Shown: positions 15,358-23,822 of the stretch, piece by piece | Numbering within the stretch: the first letter of the stretch is position 1 | Layout: each line of letters opens with the position of its first letter | Assembly: GCF_000262345.1 (NCBI RefSeq) | Contig: NZ_AJTQ01000370.1 | Coordinates: forward strand, 18,751-82,750 | Length of the DNA stretch: 64,000 bases | Direction: 5' to 3' | Source: Streptomyces xiaopingdaonensis | GTDB lineage: Bacteria; Actinomycetota; Actinomycetes; Streptomycetales; Streptomycetaceae | Program-made: the position numbers and the translations under genes | Notes under the pieces: model-generated | The model's input: the letters and a program-made list of their open reading frames with translations, nothing else | Told to the model about the DNA's origin: nothing | The model's database searches: none

Positions 15358-16694
15358 GCGCTTCCGTACTCGCGGCGGCGGTCCTCCTGGTGGTCGTCGC
15401 CTGGCTCGCCGCCTGCGCCGAGGCCGGACTGGCGCGGACCACCGGCTTCCGCGCGGACGAGGCCGTCCGGCAGGGCCGCGGCGGCAGCGAGCGCCTCGCC
15501 GCCGTCGCCGCCGACCCCGTGCGCTACCTCAACCTCGCGCTGCTCCTCCGCGTCGCCTGCGAGACGGCGGCGTGCGCCGTGGTGACCTACGGCTGCCTCC
15601 AGTACTTCGAGGAGAGCTGGCAGGCGCTCACCGTCGCCATCGTCGTGATGCTCCTCGTCTCGTACGTCGCCATCGGGGTCTCGCCCCGCACCATCGGCCG
15701 CCAGCACCCGCTCGGCACCGCCACCCTCGCCTCGTACGTACTGCTGCCGCTCGCCCGCATCCTCGGCCCGCTGACGCAACTGCTGATCCTCCTCGGCAAC
15801 GCCTTCACGCCCGGAAAAGGCTTCCGCAGGGGCCCGTTCGCGAGCGAGGCCGAGCTGCGCGCCATGGTCGACCTCGCCGAGCAGGAGTCGCTGATCGAGG
15901 CGGAGGAGCGGAAGATGGTCCACTCCGTCTTCCAGCTCGGCGACACCCTGGTGCGCGAGGTGATGGTGCCGCGCACGGACCTGGTCACCATCGAGCGGTT
16001 CAAGTCGATCAGGCAGGCGCTGACGCTGGCGCTGCGCTCGGGGTTCTCGCGCATCCCCGTCGTCGGCGAGAACGAGGACGACGTCCTCGGCGTCGTCTAC
16101 CTCAAGGACCTCTCGCGCCGGGTCCACATCAACCGGGACTCCGAGTCGGAGCAGGTCTCCACCGTCATGCGCCCCGCGACCTTCGTCCCCGACACGAAGA
16201 ACGCGGGCGAGCTCCTCCGGGAGATGCAGCGGGACCGCACCCATGTGGCGGTCGTCGTCGACGAGTACGGCGGCACCGCGGGCGTCGTCACGATCGAGGA
16301 CATCCTGGAGGAGATCGTCGGCGAGATCACCGACGAGTACGACCGGGAGCTGCCCCCCGTCGAGGACCTCGGCGACGGCAGCCACCGCGTCACGGCCCGC
16401 CTCGACATCGGCGACCTGGAGGAGCTCTACGGCCTCACGGGTCTCGACACCGAGGACGTGGAGACCGTCGGCGGGCTGCTGGCGAAGGAGTTGGGGCGCG
16501 TGCCGATCGCCGGGGCCGGCACCGTCGTCGACGTCTCCGGGGACCGCTCGGACCCGGAGCTGACGGGGCTCCGCCTGACGGCCGAGTCGCCCGCGGGGCG
16601 CCGCAACCGGATCATGACGGTCCTCGTCGAACCGGTGCGGGAGGCCGAACCGGCCGCCCTCGACCGCGGCGCCGACACGGAGCCCTCCGCCTGA
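15354..16694 (+). CDS. CNNM/CorC family membrane protein with CBS domains
   Basis: 446 residues. The first ~140 hold several hydrophobic segments of a DUF21/CNNM transmembrane domain. Two CBS repeats follow (around VMVPRTDLVTIERF...RIPVVGENEDDVLGVVYLKDL and STVMRPATFVPDTKNAGELLREMQ), then a CorC/HlyC C-terminal domain (TVGGLLAKELGRVPIAGAG). Relatives are Mg2+/Co2+ efflux or resistance proteins, often mis-named hemolysins. ATG 15354 overlaps the ybeY stop. The phoH-ybeY-CNNM-deaminase-era order is widely conserved in actinobacteria. Confidence 0.93.
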   Translation: MSASVLAAAVLLVVVAWLAACAEAGLARTTGFRADEAVRQGRGGSERLAAVAADPVRYLNLALLLRVACETAACAVVTYGCLQYFEESWQALTVAIVVMLLVSYVAIGVSPRTIGRQHPLGTATLASYVLLPLARILGPLTQLLILLGNAFTPGKGFRRGPFASEAELRAMVDLAEQESLIEAEERKMVHSVFQLGDTLVREVMVPRTDLVTIERFKSIRQALTLALRSGFSRIPVVGENEDDVLGVVYLKDLSRRVHINRDSESEQVSTVMRPATFVPDTKNAGELLREMQRDRTHVAVVVDEYGGTAGVVTIEDILEEIVGEITDEYDRELPPVEDLGDGSHRVTARLDIGDLEELYGLTGLDTEDVETVGGLLAKELGRVPIAGAGTVVDVSGDRSDPELTGLRLTAESPAGRRNRIMTVLVEPVREAEPAALDRGADTEPSA

Positions 16695-16752
16695 CGCTCT
16701 CCCGCCGACGGGTCCGCGGCCCCGGAGAGCCGGCAGGCGGAGGCCGCCGCAT

Positions 16753-17115
16753 ATGCTCGTCCCCATGAGCGAGCAGGAGCTGGACGCCGAGGACCGCAAG
16801 ATCGTCACCCTCGCCCGCAGTACCCGGGCGCGCAACGGCGTGCCCGAGGGCGCGGCAGTCCGCGACGAGACGGGACGCACCTACGTCGCAGGGACGGTCG
16901 ACCTCCCCTCCCTCCAACTCTCCGCCCTCCGCACGGCGGTGGCGACGGCGGTCGCCTCGGGCGCCGAGTCCCTGGAGGCGGCCGCTGTCGTGACCGAGGC
17001 CACCGAGCCGCACCCGGACGACCTCGCCGCCGTCCACGACCTCGGCGGCGCCGCGACCCCCGTCCTGCTCGCGGGGCCGGACGGGCAGCTCCGTACCTCG
17101 GTGACCGCCGGCTGA
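16753..17115 (+). CDS. Degenerate cytidine-deaminase-like protein without zinc ligands
   Basis: A 120-residue protein whose order of elements (SEQELDAEDRKIVTLARSTRARNGVPEGAAVRDETGRTYVAGTVDLPSLQ in short blocks, then a VASGAESLEAAAVVTEA strand) resembles a small cytidine deaminase. The HAE/CAE and PCxxC zinc motifs are absent: there is no Cys at all in the protein. It is therefore unlikely to deaminate. GGAGG at 16739-16743 sits nine bases before ATG 16753, favouring that start over ATG 16765. Location immediately upstream of era is the usual Streptomyces place for this family. Confidence 0.8.
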   Translation: MLVPMSEQELDAEDRKIVTLARSTRARNGVPEGAAVRDETGRTYVAGTVDLPSLQLSALRTAVATAVASGAESLEAAAVVTEATEPHPDDLAAVHDLGGAATPVLLAGPDGQLRTSVTAG

Positions 17116-17167
17116 GGCGACGGGCAGCCGCCGCCCGCGGTCCGGCCACCCACGACGATCAGCGACA

Positions 17168-18136
17168 ATGGGGCACATGAACGCATCCTCCGTCGCCCCA
17201 GAGGCCGCAGGCGCCTCCGAGGCCCCGTACCGCTCGGGCTTCGCCTGCTTCGTCGGCCGCCCCAACGCGGGCAAGTCCACGCTGACCAACGCTCTGGTGG
17301 GCACGAAGGTCGCGATCACCTCCAACCGCCCGCAGACCACCAGGCACACCGTCCGCGGCATCGTCCACCGCGACGACGGCCAGCTCATCCTCGTGGACAC
17401 CCCTGGCCTCCACAAGCCGCGGACCCTCCTCGGCGAGCGCCTCAACGACGTGGTCCGCACCACGTGGGCGGAGGTCGACACGATCGGCTTCTGCCTGCCG
17501 GCCGACCAGAAGATCGGCCCGGGCGACCGCTACATCGCGACGGAACTGGCGCAGCTGAAGCGGACGCCGAAGGTCGCGGTGGTCACCAAGTCGGACCTCG
17601 TCGACTCGGAGGCGCTCGCCGCGCAGCTCCTCGCCGTCGAGAAGCTCGGTCAGGAGCTCGGTATCGAGTGGGCCGAGATCGTCCCCGTCTCGGCCGCCGG
17701 CGGCGAGCAGGTCGAGCTCCTCGCGCAGCTCCTCCTCCAGCTCCTCCCCGAGGGCCCGCCGCTCTACCCGGACGGCGACCTCACCGACGAGCCGGAGCAG
17801 GTGATGGTCGGCGAGCTGATCCGCGAGGCCGCGCTGGAGGGCGTACGGGACGAACTGCCGCACTCCATCGCCGTGGTGGTCGAGGAGATGGTGCCGCGCG
17901 AGGGGCGTCCCGACGACAGACCGCTGCTCGACGTGCACGCCAACATCTACATCGAGCGCCCCAGCCAGAAGGGGATCGTCATCGGCCCCAAGGGCAAGCG
18001 CCTCAAGGAGGTCGGCACCGCCTCCCGGCAGCACATCGAGGCGCTGCTCGGCACGCCCGTCTACCTCGACCTGCACGTCAAGGTCGCCAAGGACTGGCAG
18101 CGGGACCCGCGCCAGCTCCGTAAGCTCGGCTTCTGA
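17168..18136 (+). CDS. era: GTPase Era
   Basis: A 322-residue essential GTPase that binds the 16S rRNA 3' end during 30S assembly. G1 is GRPNAGKST near residue 29, followed by TSNRPQTTRH (G2), VDTPGLH (G3) and TKSD (G4). The C-terminal KH domain carries GPKGKRLKEVGTASRQHIE. The G5 region reads PVSAAGG. ATG 17168 and ATG 17177 are both possible; neither has a clear ribosome site. The gene follows ybeY and the deaminase-like protein, so rRNA-maturation genes are clustered. Confidence 0.97.
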   Translation: MGHMNASSVAPEAAGASEAPYRSGFACFVGRPNAGKSTLTNALVGTKVAITSNRPQTTRHTVRGIVHRDDGQLILVDTPGLHKPRTLLGERLNDVVRTTWAEVDTIGFCLPADQKIGPGDRYIATELAQLKRTPKVAVVTKSDLVDSEALAAQLLAVEKLGQELGIEWAEIVPVSAAGGEQVELLAQLLLQLLPEGPPLYPDGDLTDEPEQVMVGELIREAALEGVRDELPHSIAVVVEEMVPREGRPDDRPLLDVHANIYIERPSQKGIVIGPKGKRLKEVGTASRQHIEALLGTPVYLDLHVKVAKDWQRDPRQLRKLGF

Positions 18137-18193
18137 ACCGGAGAGCGGGCTGCCCCGAACGACCTGCGTCCAGGGCGAGTTGAGAGGACGACC

Positions 18194-19177
18194 TTGAGCG
18201 AGACGCCGATAACACTTGCACACGTCCAGGACGCCGCGGACCGGCTGGAGGGCGCCGCGCACCGCACGCCCGTGCTCCGCTCCTCGCTGCTCGACGCGCT
18301 CGCCGGCAGCGAAGTCCACCTGAAGGCCGAGAACTTCCAGCGCGTCGGCGCCTTCAAGTTCCGCGGCGCCTACAACGCGCTCGCGCAGCTCCCCGCCGAG
18401 CAGCTCGCGCGCGGCGTCGCCGCCTACTCCTCGGGCAACCACGGGCAGGCGGTGGCGCTCGCGGCACGCGAGCTCGGCAGCAGCGCGCTCCTCGTGATGC
18501 CGCAGGACGCCCCGCCGACGAAGCTGGCGGCGACGGCGGCGTACGGCGCCGAGATCGTCACCTACGACCGCTGGACCGAGAGCCGCGAGGAGATCGGCGC
18601 GAAGCTCGCGGCCGAACGCGGGCTCACCGTCATCCCGCCGTACGACTACGCGCCCACGATGGCGGGCCAAGGCACGGTCGCACTCGAACTGCTGGAACAA
18701 ACGGAGGAGTTGGAGGCGCTGCTGGTCCCGGTGGGCGGGGGCGGCCTCGCGGCCGGTTGCGCCACGGTGGCGGCGGCGCTCGCTCCGCGGCTGAGCGTCG
18801 TCGGCGTGGAGCCGGACGCGGGCGACGACACGGCGCGCTCGCTCCGCGAGGGCGCCCGCGTCTCGATCCCCGTACCCCGGACGATCGCCGACGGGCAGGG
18901 CGCGACGACGCCGGGCGAGCTGACCTTCGCCGTCAACCGGCGTCTCCTCACCGGCGTCGAAACGGTCGGCGAGGACGAGATCCGGGCCGCGATGCGGTTC
19001 GCCTTCGAGGTGTTGAAGATCGTGCTGGAGCCGAGCGGCGCCACGGCGCTCGCCGCGCTCCTCGCCGGCCGCGTCCGGCTGCCGCGGCGCACCGGCGTCG
19101 TGCTCTCGGGCGGCAACATCGGGCTCGACAGGTTCGCCGAAGTGATGGCGGACGCGCCCGCGCTGCCGCTGCCGTAG
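18194..19177 (+). CDS. PLP-dependent threonine/hydroxyaspartate ammonia-lyase family enzyme
   Basis: 327 residues of fold-type II PLP enzyme. AENFQRVGAFKFRGAYNAL carries the PLP-binding lysine, SSGNHGQAVA binds the substrate carboxylate and PVGGGGLAAG the PLP phosphate. There is no C-terminal ACT regulatory domain, so it is catabolic-type rather than the isoleucine-feedback-inhibited form. Threonine ammonia-lyase, serine racemase and threo-3-hydroxyaspartate ammonia-lyase share this length and cannot be separated by eye. TTG 18194 starts the protein with GAGAGG ahead. It stands alone, followed by a strong hairpin. Confidence 0.85.
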   Translation: MSETPITLAHVQDAADRLEGAAHRTPVLRSSLLDALAGSEVHLKAENFQRVGAFKFRGAYNALAQLPAEQLARGVAAYSSGNHGQAVALAARELGSSALLVMPQDAPPTKLAATAAYGAEIVTYDRWTESREEIGAKLAAERGLTVIPPYDYAPTMAGQGTVALELLEQTEELEALLVPVGGGGLAAGCATVAAALAPRLSVVGVEPDAGDDTARSLREGARVSIPVPRTIADGQGATTPGELTFAVNRRLLTGVETVGEDEIRAAMRFAFEVLKIVLEPSGATALAALLAGRVRLPRRTGVVLSGGNIGLDRFAEVMADAPALPLP

Positions 19178-19191
19178 GTAGCGGCGCGAGA

Positions 19192-19226
19192 CGCCCGACC
19201 CCGCCTCGTACGGGCGGGGTCGGGCG
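19192..19226. terminator. Bidirectional terminator between PLP dehydratase and adenosine deaminase
   Basis: A perfect 14-bp stem (CGCCCGACCCCGCC / GGCGGGGTCGGGCG) with a 7-base loop lies between two convergent stop codons. Symmetry lets it act for both strands; there is no T-run. Confidence 0.75.
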
Positions 19227-19232
19227 ACGGGC

Positions 19233-20246
19233 TCAGAACCGGAAGGCGTCCACCTCGGCGAGGTAGCGGGCCCGGCGCTCCTCGTCGTCGTCGAGGAAGG
19301 ACGCGAGGAACGAGTTGCGCGCCAGCAGGCGGAGCTGCTCCTCGCCGAGGCCGAGCGCCTCGGCGCAGGCGGTGAAGTTGTCGGCCGCATAGCCGCCGAA
19401 GTACGACGGGTCGTCGGAGTTGACGGTGGCGAGGAGTCCGGCGTCGAGCATCTGCGGGAGAGGATGGTCGGCGAGGGTGTCGACGCCGCGGAGCCGGACG
19501 TTGGAGAGCGGGCAGACGGTGAGCGGGACGCGCTCCTCGACGAGCCGCCGCACCAGCGCGGGATCCTCCAGCGCGCGCCGCCCGTGGTCGATGCGCTCCA
19601 CGCCGAGCTCGTCGAGCGCCTCCGCGACGTACGCGGCGGGGCCCTCCTCGCCCGCGTGCGCGACGCGGCGCAGGCCGAGTTCGGCGGCGCGGCGGTAGAC
19701 GTCGCGGAAGGGCCCCGGCGGGTGGCCCGCCTCTGCCGAGTCGAGTCCGACGCCGGTGATGCGGTGCAGGTACGGCTCGGCGGACGCGAGCGTCTCGGCC
19801 GCTTCTGCGGGCGAGGAGTCGCGGAGGAAGCAGAGGATCAGCCGCGTGGAGATGCCGTACCGCTCCTCTGAGGTGTCGAGCGCGCGGCCGAGTCCCTCGA
19901 TGACCGTGCCGATCGATACTCCGCGCGAGGTGTGCGCCTGCGGGTCGAAGAAGATCTCCGCGTGCCTGACGCCCTGTTCGGCCGAACGCTCCAGGTACGC
20001 CTCGGCGAGGTCGGAGAAGTCCTGCTCGGTGCGGAGGACGTCCATGAGTGCGTAATACAGCTCGAGGAAGGAGCCGAGGTCGGTGAAGTCGTACCGGCGG
20101 TGCAGCTCCTCGGGCGAGGAGTACGGCAGGGTGATGCCGTTCCGCTCGGCGAGGGCGAAGGCGGTCCCGGGTTCGAGGGTGCCCTCGATGTGGAGGTGGA
20201 GCTCCGCCTTGGGGAGGTGGCGTGCGTCGGGTGGTGCTGAGGACAT
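19233..20246 (-). CDS. add: Adenosine deaminase
   Basis: 337 residues. LPKAELHLHIEGTLEPG holds the first two zinc His residues; HAGEEG, RIDHGRRALED and TVNSDDPSYFGG supply the other zinc and catalytic residues of the adenosine/adenine deaminase family. Cytoplasmic purine salvage enzyme converting adenosine to inosine; adenine deaminase of the same family is an alternative. ATG 20246 starts just before the conserved HLHIEG block, and the longer open frame upstream is a shadow of the RNase Z gene, which ends 20 bases upstream on the same strand. Confidence 0.93.
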   Translation of the reverse strand: MSSAPPDARHLPKAELHLHIEGTLEPGTAFALAERNGITLPYSSPEELHRRYDFTDLGSFLELYYALMDVLRTEQDFSDLAEAYLERSAEQGVRHAEIFFDPQAHTSRGVSIGTVIEGLGRALDTSEERYGISTRLILCFLRDSSPAEAAETLASAEPYLHRITGVGLDSAEAGHPPGPFRDVYRRAAELGLRRVAHAGEEGPAAYVAEALDELGVERIDHGRRALEDPALVRRLVEERVPLTVCPLSNVRLRGVDTLADHPLPQMLDAGLLATVNSDDPSYFGGYAADNFTACAEALGLGEEQLRLLARNSFLASFLDDDEERRARYLAEVDAFRF

Positions 20247-20266
20247 CCCGGCATGATACGCGCATA

Positions 20267-21172
20267 TCACCTGCGCTTCGGCACGGCGACCCTCGTGAGA
20301 TCCTCGGCGACCGTCAACTCCCCGTCGAATCCGGCCTTTCGCGCCTGCCTGCCGAACTCCTGCGGGTCCGTGTACCGCTGCGAGAAGTGCGTCAGCACCA
20401 GGCTGCGCACCCCGCACTCGGCGGCGACCCGGCCGGCCTGACCGGCCGTGAGGTGGCCGAACTCGCGGGCGAGCGCGGCGTCCTCGTCGAGGAAGGTCGA
20501 CTCGATGACGAGGAGGTCCGCACCGTCGGCGAGGAGGAAGACCCCGTCGCAGAGCCGGGTGTCCATCACGAAGGCGAACCGCTGCCCCCGCCGCGGCGCC
20601 GAGACGTCCTCCAGCCGCACCCCGTGCAGCTCGCCCTCGCGCTGGAGCCGGCCCACGTCGGCCCCCGCGATGCCGTGCGCGGCGAGCCGTTCGGGGAGCA
20701 TCCGGCGGGCATCGGGCTCGACGACGCGGTAGCCGTACGCCTCGACGGGGTGCGAGAGCCGCTCGGCCGAGAGCGTCAACTCCCCTGTGTCGGCTTGCAC
20801 TCCGGCCTCGGTGACGGGGCGGCGGCGGAGGCGGACGCTCTCGCGGTAGGCGGTCGCGTACTGGAGCCGCTCGAAGTACTCCCCGCCCGAGGCGGGGTAA
20901 TGGGCCGTCACCGGATGCGGGACGCGGTCGAGGTTGATCCGCTGGATCACCCCGGCGAGGCCCAGCGAGTGGTCGCCGTGGAAGTGCGTCACACACAGGC
21001 GCGTGAGGTCGTGCGCGGAGACGCCGGCGCGCATCATCTGGCGCTGGGTGCCCTCGCCGGGGTCGAAGAGGATGCCCTCGGCGTCCCAGCGCAGCACGTA
21101 GCCGTTGTGGTTGCGGCGCCGCGTCGGGACCTGGCTGGCGGTGCCGAGCACCACCAGTTCACGTACGGACAA
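20267..21172 (-). CDS. rnz: Ribonuclease Z
   Basis: A 301-residue metallo-beta-lactamase-fold tRNA 3'-endonuclease. FDPGEGTQRQM and CVTHFHGDHSLGLAG (HxHxDH zinc motif) are diagnostic for RNase Z. FAFVMDTRLCD and the late LVLTHFSQRY supply the remaining metal ligands. It trims tRNA precursors lacking an encoded CCA, as is the case for the tRNA-Ala in this window. The HIT gene ends six bases downstream of its start codon's upstream side on the same strand, so HIT, rnz and add probably form one transcription unit. Confidence 0.93.
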   Translation of the reverse strand: MSVRELVVLGTASQVPTRRRNHNGYVLRWDAEGILFDPGEGTQRQMMRAGVSAHDLTRLCVTHFHGDHSLGLAGVIQRINLDRVPHPVTAHYPASGGEYFERLQYATAYRESVRLRRRPVTEAGVQADTGELTLSAERLSHPVEAYGYRVVEPDARRMLPERLAAHGIAGADVGRLQREGELHGVRLEDVSAPRRGQRFAFVMDTRLCDGVFLLADGADLLVIESTFLDEDAALAREFGHLTAGQAGRVAAECGVRSLVLTHFSQRYTDPQEFGRQARKAGFDGELTVAEDLTRVAVPKRR

Positions 21173-21178
21173 CGCCCG

Positions 21179-21556
21179 TCACCCGGGGGGCCATTCGAGG
21201 CCGCGGCCGCCGAGGACGTGCGCGTGGACGTGGAAGACGGTCTGGCCCGCGCCGGAACCGGTGTTGAAGACGACGCGGTACCCGGAGCCCGGACCGCCCT
21301 GGGGGGCGTCGAGTTTCTCCTCCCGGCCGACCTCACCGGCCTCGCGCAGTATGGCGGCGGCGAGTTCGGGGGCCTCGGTCGCGAGCGTCGCGGCGTCCGG
21401 GTAGTGCGCCTTGGGGATCACCAGGACGTGCGTCGGTGCCTGGGGGTTGATGTCCCGGAAGGCGAGCGTCGTCTCCGTCTCGCGGAGCAGAGTCGCGGGC
21501 ACCTCCCGCGAAATGATCTTGCAGAACAGGCAGTCCGCCTGAGGTTCTCCGGCCAT
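21179..21556 (-). CDS. HIT family (histidine triad) nucleotide-binding protein
   Basis: 125 residues of the HINT branch. CLFCKIISREVPA opens the protein, with a CxxC that can bind zinc. The active-site triad is HVHAHVLGG near residue 110, where the middle His attacks phosphoramidates or AMP derivatives. The substrate is not predictable. It leads the HIT-rnz-add unit. Confidence 0.93.
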   Translation of the reverse strand: MAGEPQADCLFCKIISREVPATLLRETETTLAFRDINPQAPTHVLVIPKAHYPDAATLATEAPELAAAILREAGEVGREEKLDAPQGGPGSGYRVVFNTGSGAGQTVFHVHAHVLGGRGLEWPPG

Positions 21557-21573
21557 GCCCGGATGCTACCGGG

Positions 21574-21624
21574 CCGCACCGCGCCCGTCCGAGCCGGTTT
21601 CGCCTCGGCGCGGGCACGGTGCGG
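21574..21624 (-). terminator. Hairpin downstream of lutC
   Basis: CCGCACCG (21574-21581) pairs with CGGTGCGG (21617-21624), with further partial pairing inside. It lies between the lutC stop (21631) and the start of the next gene on the same strand, and probably ends lutABC transcription. Confidence 0.45.
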
Positions 21625-21630
21625 GGCGGT

Positions 21631-22293
21631 TCACACGTCGGTGCGGATGAGGACGACGAGCGTCCGCGGGCCGTGGACGCCCTCGACACGCTCCAACTCG
21701 ATGTCGGACGTCGCGGAGGGGCCGCTGATCAGCGTCGTCGGCCGCTCGGGGACGAGGCGCGCGACGGCCTCGGGCACGCCCACCTCGACCGTCGAGCGGT
21801 CGACGACGCAGACGTGCAGGTCCGGCACGAGGGTGAGCGCCCTCCGCCCCTGCCGCGGTGTGCCGTCGAGGAAGAGGGTGCCGGTCTCCGCGCAAGCCAC
21901 GGCCGACGCGGTCACCACTCCGTCGAGTTCGCCGAGCCGGGGCGCCGGCACCTCGGCCGAGTCGGCCTCGACCTCGCCGTCGAAGTCGGCGAGCCAGCCG
22001 GGGTCGAGCCCCGGCGGGACGCCGACCCTGCGCGCGCCGTGCGCGCGGAGGGCCTCGGCGACCGTCTCCGCCGTGCGGTCGGCCGTGCAGGTGCGGACCT
22101 CGGCCTTGTAGTCGAGGAGACGGTCGGTGAGGAGGCCGACGAGGTCGTCGTCGGGGAGGGTGCGACCCGTGCGGTAGTCGCGGGGCACCTCGACCCGAGG
22201 AGCTTCTGCGAGCGCGAGCGCGTCGCGCACCCTGCCGAGGACGGTCTCCCTCGCGGACGCCGACTCGCCTGCGCCGTGGGCGTGTTCGGTCAT
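21631..22293 (-). CDS. lutC: Lactate utilisation protein C (LutC/YkgG)
   Basis: 220 residues of the LUD (DUF162) fold. The conserved part GVVTASAVACAETGTLFLDG and SGPSATSDIELERVEGVHGPR, with its Thr/Ser-rich PSATSDIE loop, is characteristic of LutC. With LutA and LutB it forms the iron-sulfur L-lactate-oxidising system that converts lactate to pyruvate. The start ATG overlaps the lutB stop (ATGA), showing translational coupling. Confidence 0.93.
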   Translation of the reverse strand: MTEHAHGAGESASARETVLGRVRDALALAEAPRVEVPRDYRTGRTLPDDDLVGLLTDRLLDYKAEVRTCTADRTAETVAEALRAHGARRVGVPPGLDPGWLADFDGEVEADSAEVPAPRLGELDGVVTASAVACAETGTLFLDGTPRQGRRALTLVPDLHVCVVDRSTVEVGVPEAVARLVPERPTTLISGPSATSDIELERVEGVHGPRTLVVLIRTDV

Positions 22294-23822
22294 CGGGACT
22301 CCTCTCCCTCGTCGTCCTGCGGGGCCGCGGCGCGCAGCTCCGCCTGCCCCTCCTGCGAGGCGAACCACTCGCGGAAGGTCTGCTTCGGCGGCTCGGAGAC
22401 GTCGCGGGTGGCGCTCCAGCCGTTGAAGGGCGGCGGCAGATGGGAGAGCTTTCCGTCCTTGCCCGCGAGCAACCGACCGGCACGCGACGCCTTCTGCGCC
22501 TTGGTGTAGAGCTTCGGTCGTTTCATGAGCGACGCCGCCGCCTTCATCGCCGTCTTCTCCGCGGTCGCCCCCGACTCCTCGGTGTTCTGGTGGCGCAGCT
22601 CGACGAGGAGCGACGGAATGTCGATCTTCACGGGGCAGGCGTCGAAACAGGCTCCGCACAGGCTGGAGGCGTACGGGAGCGAGCTGTTGGGGTCGTCCTT
22701 CGCCGCGTGCATCCCGGCGAGCTGCGGCGTGAGGACGGCACCGATCGGGCCCGGGTACGTCGACCCGTACGAGTGTCCGCCGGTCCGCTCGTAGACCGGG
22801 CAGACGTTGAGGCAGGCCGAGCAGCGGATGCAGTTGAGCGCCTCGCGACCGACCTTGTCCGCGAGCGCGGCGGTGCGCCCGTTGTCGAGGAGGACGAGGT
22901 GGAACTCCTGCGGCCCGTCGCCAGGGGTCACGCCCGTCCACATCGAGGTGTAGGGGTTCATCCGCTCCCCCGTCGAGGAGCGCGGCAGCAGTTGGAGGAA
23001 GACCTCCAGGTCGGCGAAGCGGGGCAGCACCTTCTCGATGCCCATCACGGAGATCAGCGTCTCGGGCATCGTCAGGCACATCCGCCCGTTGCCCTCGGAC
23101 TCCACCACCGAGAGCGTGCCCGTCTCGGCGATGCCGAAGTTGGCACCCGAGAGCGCGACCTTCGTCGTCATGAACTTCTCGCGCAGGTACGCGCGGGCCG
23201 CGGCGGCGAGGTGCGCGGGGACGGAGTCGAGGCGCGGGTCGACGCCGGGGATCTCCTTGAGGAAGATGCGGCGGATCTCGTCGCGGTTGCGGTGGATGGC
23301 GGGGACGAGGATGTGCGACGGCCTGTCGTGCGCCAACTGCACGATGAGCTCGGCGAGATCGGTCTCGTGCGGCCTGATCCCCTCGGCCTCCAGGTGCTCG
23401 TTGAGTCCGATCTCCTGGGTGGCCATCGACTTGACCTTGATCACCTCCTCGCTGCCCGTCGCCTTCACCAGGCGGGTGACGATCTCGTTCGCCTCCGCGC
23501 CGTCGCGCGCCCAGTGCACGGTGCCGCCGCGTTCGGTCACCCTGCGCTCCAACTCCTCCAGGAGCTCGGGGAGTCGGTTCATGGTGTCGGTCTTGATCGC
23601 CGACCCGGCGTCGCGGAGCCGCTCCCAGTCGGGGAGTTCGCCGGTGACGGCGAGGCGCTTGGCGCGGATGGTGTGGGTGGCCTTGCCGAGGTTGCGACGG
23701 AGCTGCTCGTTGCGGAGCTCGCCGTGCGCGGCCTCGGGGAACTTCTGCTCGCCGCGCAGGTTCCCCGTGCCGTAGGGGCTGCGCGGGGGCGCTGCGGGCA
23801 TGCCGAGGAAGGTGCTGCTCAT
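22290..23822 (-). CDS. lutB: Lactate utilisation iron-sulfur protein LutB
   Basis: 510 residues: an N-terminal LUD domain (GANFGIAETGTLSVVESEGNGRM in short blocks) followed by two ferredoxin-like cysteine clusters, CIRCSACLNVCPVY near residue 325 and CGACFDACPVKID near 380, each able to hold a 4Fe-4S centre. It is the electron-transfer core of the LutABC lactate oxidase. It overlaps lutA and lutC by four bases on either side, so the three subunits are made stoichiometrically from one mRNA. Confidence 0.95.
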   Translation of the reverse strand: MSSTFLGMPAAPPRSPYGTGNLRGEQKFPEAAHGELRNEQLRRNLGKATHTIRAKRLAVTGELPDWERLRDAGSAIKTDTMNRLPELLEELERRVTERGGTVHWARDGAEANEIVTRLVKATGSEEVIKVKSMATQEIGLNEHLEAEGIRPHETDLAELIVQLAHDRPSHILVPAIHRNRDEIRRIFLKEIPGVDPRLDSVPAHLAAAARAYLREKFMTTKVALSGANFGIAETGTLSVVESEGNGRMCLTMPETLISVMGIEKVLPRFADLEVFLQLLPRSSTGERMNPYTSMWTGVTPGDGPQEFHLVLLDNGRTAALADKVGREALNCIRCSACLNVCPVYERTGGHSYGSTYPGPIGAVLTPQLAGMHAAKDDPNSSLPYASSLCGACFDACPVKIDIPSLLVELRHQNTEESGATAEKTAMKAAASLMKRPKLYTKAQKASRAGRLLAGKDGKLSHLPPPFNGWSATRDVSEPPKQTFREWFASQEGQAELRAAAPQDDEGEESR

